From the NCBI GenBank assembly GCA_037367405.1, contig JAZKJV010003267.1, forward strand, positions 62,001 through 126,000: a stretch of DNA of 64,000 bases, given 5' to 3'. The translations under genes were made by a program, and so were the position numbers. Shown piece after piece: positions 59,444-64,000 of this stretch; within the stretch, counting starts at the first letter, position 1, and each line of letters starts with the position of its first letter. This DNA comes from Ottelia alismoides. Taxonomy: Eukaryota > Streptophyta > Magnoliopsida > Alismatales > Hydrocharitaceae. Below the pieces are notes generated by a model. It had not been told where the DNA came from. It was given only the letters and a program-made list of their open reading frames with translations, and did no database searches.

Positions 59444-59844
59444 CTATGTTTCTTCCTAATAATTTATCATTCTATGAACAAATCCATTACGAAGCTTTTC
59501 CTCTGATTTCTTAAACTTTCTGTACCCATCCGCCTATCTTGAGATAAAGGAACTTCATTCCAGGATAAATCAGTTGCAGGATAAGTGATCAGTGCATCGT
59601 GATCAGATTATCCATTGTCTCTGGAGATCTAGTATATACCCATTCTTTATTCCCAAATCATGCAATCAGGTGAGGAGTAGGTAGAGATGGAAGGAAACCG
59701 AAGGAATAATAATTAGTTTGGAGCAATCCCAACCTTCTTAGTTGAAGAAGCCCATACATGCTCAGTCACATCGAGCATCTGAGTGGGCAGCAAAAATTTG
59801 AGATCTTCTAGTCGTCAACAACATAATATGATATATCCATTGTT

Positions 59845-60691
59845 CTATCCAGCACTGTAACGTGAGCCCTGTTGTTCTATATGTGCGAAATCTGACGGCC
59901 GCGCAGATCGGTTCATCCTCGCCGCCGCGGCGACCGAAGCCGCAACCCCGCCGGGCTGCGTTCTGAACATGGGATCGCCCCGCATCTCGGCAAACGTCAC
60001 CTTCTCCGCATCCTCCACGGTGGCCACCTTGTCCGCGGGTAGCTTCCCCGTCGCGTCCTGCAAAATCCCCATCAGAATTCGAAGTTCTTCCCGCCAAAAA
60101 CCGTGATCCGACGGTCGAGATTCATGCTGAAGTTCTTACCATCAGCACATCACCCAGCTTGATCTTGTCCCCGTCACGCAACGCGTGAGCGTTCCTGTCG
60201 ACTGCGGATCGCGCCATGGCAGAAACACCGCCGGGAGTGATTTGATTCGTTCCCGTCGCCCGCATCTCGGCTTCTTGGATCGCGGCTGCATCGCTGGGTT
60301 CCACGGGCTTGTTGCAAGCGGACAATGCTGAGGCCTCCAGCGCCTCACCTATGGTTACCTTGACGTCGTCTTCCCACGACGATGTTGGCAATAGTTTAGG
60401 CATCACATCTGTGTTATGCTCCACAATCTGTAGAATCACATATTATTTCTTATCCCACCAAAATCAATCCTTCTTCCTTATCTCATAGCAAGAAGAATGC
60501 AAGCTGGTCTCGTATCTTATATACTAATCCATAATTAATCATACAATTCGGAAGTGATTAAGCATGCATACGCATCCTCCTACGGATCCTGCCGTGATGG
60601 CGATGAACTCGTGCCCATCCGCGGCGACACGGAAGATGTCGCCGTAGTCGACAGGCTTCTCTTGGGGCCTCGCCGGCTGCTGTTGGCTCAT
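59845..60691 (-). CDS. Seed maturation protein (SMP) family LEA protein, three exons
   Basis: Reading leftward: exon 1 is 60691 to 60572 (or 60584 with the alternative donor), exon 2 is 60427-60140 and exon 3 is 60057-59845, all in phase 0. The product is about 202-206 residues. Residues 1-20 (MSQQQPARPQEKPVDYGDIF) are the usual N-terminus of SMP LEA proteins (group D-34, LEA_5 or group V by older schemes). Two SMP repeats follow: KPVEPSDAAAIQEAEMRATG, then TPGGVSAMARSAVDRN in exon 2; and KVATVEDAEKVTFAEMRGDP, then TQPGGVAASVAAAARMN in exon 3. The proteins are hydrophilic and accumulate during late embryogenesis, protecting cell contents during drying. Family members are commonly about 260 residues with three SMP repeats. 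Here the N-terminal repeat is missing: exon 1 passes into the unrelated string AADGHEFIAITAG, then exon 2. No stop or frameshift breaks the exons. The C-terminus is extended by about 20 residues beyond the usual end. An RY-type CATGCA motif lies in intron 1 (60563-60568). Confidence 0.85.
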
Positions 60692-60744
60692 GGTTCTCCC
60701 TCTGCTTAACTACGACGATTTCTGGTAAGCTGTGATTGTTTTGA

Positions 60745-61062
60745 TCATATGGGAGGAGAGTGGATCCTCTGCTTATTAGTGCAAGTGCAGTAATGAAGAG
60801 GGCCATCCGATGGAGATCGAACAACCCTCATAGGGGAGTCGACTATCCCCTCCTCCCTATTTGGGTTGTCCGATCCCCATCGGATGACCCTCTGCATTAC
60901 TGCACCCGCAGTGCTACAACAGAGGGCTCGTTTCACACATGATAAGGCCTCAAAAAAGCCCGAATTTCATGTGAACCGCTCGATCAAGATCGAGCGGTTG
61001 TGGCACGGTTGGATCTACAGCAGACCTCTGCATTACTGCAGAAGATCCGCCTCCCCTGGTTT
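60745..61062. mobile_element. Miniature inverted-repeat element in the LEA promoter
   Basis: The left end GGGAGGAGAGTGGATCCTCT and the inward-read right end GGGGAGGCGGATCTTCTGC are inverted repeats. Inside are an inverted GGTTGTTCGATC/GGTTGTCCGATC pair and a near-perfect hairpin (60974-60999: arms AACCGCTCGATC and GATCGAGCGGTT, 2-base loop). It begins about 54 bases upstream of the LEA start codon, so the LEA transcription start probably lies in or beside it. No target duplication was resolved. Confidence 0.65.
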
Positions 61063-62054
61063 TGCGCCTTCCACCCTCTCGCATCCATCTTCTGCTCAAT
61101 CCAAAGATGTTGGATATGATCATCTCAAACTGCATATTGATTGAATCTATGATTCTGTGTACTTATCAAAATTCACTCATATAAGATGTTTATAGCTATT
61201 TTATCTTTAACGGTCAAATGACCGATCCTATTCTAAACGAGTTTTATGTTCTTTAAATGTTTATTCTTCTATTAATTGTCCAGATAAAATAGCTATAAAC
61301 AACATATTTGAGTGAAATTTGACAGGTATGTAGAACATTAATCATACATTCAGTCGCAGTTGGATTTTTGAAATCAATTACTTAAGAAAATTTTGCTGTA
61401 GAAAAAACTACAGCGAAGGATGTGCTTCTGATTCAGATATTATTGTCAGCCTTACCCTCTACGGCATCCATCATCTGACAAGTACAATTACATACACACA
61501 AACATGCCAAATTTAACGACATAATAGTGAGTTATTATTTGTATTAATTTAACACATATGTCATGATGAGGGATTAAATTCCTTCATCGCCACATTTTAC
61601 TAATACACTAACCCAATAATATCTAAAGAGAAGTCATCACTGAAAAATTAGTATGACAACCAATAATTTGAATATTTGTTTTCATATCTTTCAATATTAA
61701 ATATATAACAATGAATATTATTCATTGCAAAATTAACTTTAATTTTTGTAATTAGCAGCATATATCATGTTCGTTGCTAAGGGATCATATAATGGCGACT
61801 TATCGATTTGGTTTATTTGTTAAAATAAGTACTAATCACTGCTAAATTTAACAATGATTAAAAGAAGAGAGTTAACAAATGATCAACGGTTACCACTATT
61901 ATATATCCGATGTCAGGAATTATAGCAAGAAATACAATAATCATTGTAAATTTGTAGAATGAAGTAACGAATATCATTCATCATTATATATTTAGAAAGA
62001 GAAGATATATCTTACGTCACTATAATGATGAATAATATTCTCTTAAAGTAACGG
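61063..62054. other. No gene recognised
   Basis: AT-rich DNA. Inverted similarity between about 61150-61200 and 61270-61330 (ATAGCTATTTTATCT against AGATAAAATAGCTAT) suggests a small fold-back remnant. Confidence 0.5.
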
Positions 62055-62290
62055 AGGATTTTTACCCGGCAGACCCTATAAACGTTTTAAAATGCCTCTA
62101 CGATCTTTTGCACAACGCAATTACCCCATCGACCCTGTAAATTACCCCAAGAACCCTCATGGGCTTAAAACATTACCCGGAGAATTCATAGAGTAAGAGT
62201 TGGCAAGTTTACGAGGTCGAGGGAGGAATTAGGTTGTTTCAAAGGTCGTGGAGGTGATTGGCAAAGTTTATAGGATCTGCTAAAAATCCC
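62055..62290. mobile_element. MULE-like miniature, about 236 bp
   Basis: The left arm AGGATTTTTACCCGGCAGAC and the inward-read right arm GGGATTTTTAGCAGATCCTA are inverted repeats, both continuing into CCTATAAAC. Same family as 18034-18262 (shared ACGATCTTTTGCACAA and AAATTACCCC blocks). The expected 9-bp duplication is not visible, so the insertion is older. Confidence 0.65.
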
Positions 62291-62459
62291 ATAATTCATT
62301 ACCTTACTTCACTTTCGTTACTTAGAGTCAAACATGGCAAGAAGTTTGCTAGGGCCACCAAGAAGAATATATATGTGATCTAAGCACCCGAGTCCAAGCA
62401 AGATGTGAGATCAACAACACAATCCTACGAGTATAAGATGATTATATAAACAAATCCCT

Positions 62460-62830
62460 GTAGATGCATTTAAGGATGGCATTCCATCGATGTGGTCATC
62501 AAGTCTTGTGATCATTAAGTCAATGCTAAACACAAGTATCATGTAGAACCATTACCCATTCCCGATAGGAATATGTGAAAGTTATAGCCATGGAATTCAT
62601 CGACGAATTTTCCTAGAGCGTCGGCTGTAAATCGATCGGTTAATTAACTCAGTGCACTTCCCGTCTTTTTAAGACACATTACAACCACCTCCCAACTTGT
62701 CGACATCTATGTGAAGGAGATCATCTGGCTTCTTGGCATTCAAAAGGATATAGTATTCTACCGCGAATCATAGATCACGAGCAACTTCTAGCAAGGACTT
62801 CACCAAGGCTCAGGTAAGATGTCGAATACA
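62460..62830 (+). pseudogene. Ty3/gypsy integrase remnant, heavily decayed
   Basis: Fragments in shifting frames follow the integrase start: PLPIPDRNM, then AMEFIDEF (usual MDFI), then SVHF with a TTSQLVDIYVKEII piece, then a stop-broken RESRSRAT-like piece where SDRDxRFTS is expected. Only about 110 codons can be followed. No LTR was assigned. Confidence 0.5.
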
Positions 62831-63806
62831 AACATGCCTTATTACTCACGATAAACCACCAGAACAAGAAGATGATGTATCGTACAATTGCAGCGGAAGG
62901 GATCTAGTATAGATCACTTTGCATATATTAAAATGTTTACATAAGGCAACAACTTCCATTCAAGTACAGGATTGGCACCCTATTTGGTCGCCCGTCGACC
63001 AATTAGATCAAAGATCGAAGATGAGGTCTGGGCTTGTAGGATTGAAGATCGGACCATTTACGGAGATGGTTGAGATAGTCAAATCATAACTTTGGACCAA
63101 CCATAAAGAGTATCCCTGATGAAGGGTGTGCATAGATTCGAGGTTAGAGGTCAGCGAGCTTTGAGACTTATCAAACCGTTTTAGATACCATATATTGTTG
63201 GGATCTCTATATAGATAATGCTTTTCTTATGTCAAATAAGGAGAGTAAAATCTAAAAACTACGATACGTGATCAACTATATGTGATAGCTATGTCAAATC
63301 TGGAGAGTAACATATCTATAAACTACAATACGTGGTCGACTACGAATGATTGTTGCAGGTCGACAACGATTTACTATACGAGGAGCAATTAGTCTAGATC
63401 CTGTTTCGAGATGTGAATCAATTGAGTAACAATATATTTCCTTCAATGAAGGTCCTCTAACGCAGACAGTTATTTTAGAACTTTGAAATTGTAATTCTTT
63501 GAATTATGAGTACAATCTTATTGAAGATTGTTATCTAGATATCTTAACGAGTGCGTGTGCCGCTTTATTTTAATGATCAAAGAGCTGATTCTTTTTTAAT
63601 GGTTAAACTGTTTAAATGTTGAACGTATTTTTTACTATTAAGATAAAATAGAAAATGGGTGTGAAATTTGAAAAATAAGCCGAACATTAATCGGAGATAT
63701 AATATACTTCCAGTCCTTAGGATCCTATGTTACGGTTGACGAATATAGAGCGGATCTGCTGTTAGAAGACTTATTATAGCAAAGAGAACTGTTCGGTGAA
63801 GATTGG
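62831..63806. other. No gene recognised
   Basis: Probably more degraded retrotransposon DNA. TTTTAGATACCATATATTGTTGGG near 63180, written here only as a location, resembles a primer site followed by an LTR end on the minus strand. Support is too weak to annotate it separately. Confidence 0.4.
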
Positions 63807-64000
63807 TGTAACGTCCTGAGCTTAGGTCCTCAGTCCGTTATCGAGGAAAACTGATCCTGCCAACTTGTTGAATTCGGGTCAAATAAATCCGTTGACAACC
63901 ACCCAAAATGCTTAAGCACAAGTTGTCAAGTAGTAATCCCCACCACTTATAAACAACACCCACACTTCGTGAGTTTTAGATTTGGTACTATGTTTGAGGG
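63807..64000 (-). repeat. LTR of the TRIM family, cut by window edge
   Basis: It starts TGTAACGTCCTGAGCTTAGG and follows 58334-58542 and 58712-58910 throughout (CCGTTATCGAGGAAAACTGA, TTGTCAAGTAGTAATCCCCA). It could be a solo LTR or the first LTR of another TRIM. Confidence 0.8.

Overview
This window is nuclear DNA of a flowering plant, most likely a monocot. The evidence is a FRIGIDA-like gene with a GC-rich first exon and AT-rich introns (a gradient common in monocots), a seed LEA gene of the SMP family, a decayed plastid matK fragment, and a dense mix of plant transposons. I cannot name the genus. Most of the window is intergenic, and only three loci look like host protein-coding sequence.

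Layout. 0-5 kb: a decayed LINE, Copia debris and a hAT-type miniature element with an exact 8-bp target duplication. 5-8.3 kb: half of a Mutator-like (MULE) miniature, GC-rich sequence, and the 3' part of a Ty3/gypsy chromovirus (integrase end, chromodomain, polypurine tract, start of 3' LTR). 8.3-15 kb: T-rich, intron-like DNA with several local duplications, including a perfect 246-bp tandem repeat, around one exon of an XS-domain (SGS3-like) protein. 15.5-17.2 kb: a three-copy repeat and the matK relic. 18-23 kb: a MULE miniature, a LINE 3' end, a complete non-autonomous hAT, and a 2.6-kb MULE with G-rich cargo that is itself split by a second hAT. 23-32 kb: mostly AT-rich sequence, with a heavily mutated Ty3/gypsy pol at 29.7-31.8 kb. 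32.5-34.3 kb: a complete non-coding LTR element with target duplication and a ladder of primer-site-like repeats. 36.86-39.47 kb: an intact three-exon FRIGIDA-like 4 gene with a telo-box just before its start codon. 40.2-45.2 kb: a complete but dead Copia element on the minus strand. 45.2-47.2 kb: a second MULE with G-rich cargo split by a hAT. 48-53.6 kb: minisatellite, a long-TIR miniature and a 2.1-kb satellite-like array of about 117 bp monomers paired into about 234 bp dimers. 53.7-54.3 kb: an HSP70 pseudogene. 54.5-57.5 kb: a possible solo LTR. 58.3-58.9 kb: a complete TRIM of 577 bp, with a third copy of its LTR at the right edge. 59.8-60.7 kb: the LEA gene on the minus strand, with a miniature element sitting on its promoter. 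61-64 kb: a MULE miniature and gypsy debris.

The host genes are not functionally linked: FRIGIDA-like proteins act in nuclear scaffolding and flowering-time control, SMP LEA proteins in seed desiccation, XS-domain proteins in RNA silencing. The most interesting material is the transposon architecture: twice, a hAT with dense subterminal repeats sits inside the G-rich cargo of a MULE, and every nesting level can be read from its target duplications. I saw no CRISPR array, operon, tRNA or rRNA gene. All boundaries were read by eye, without any database search.
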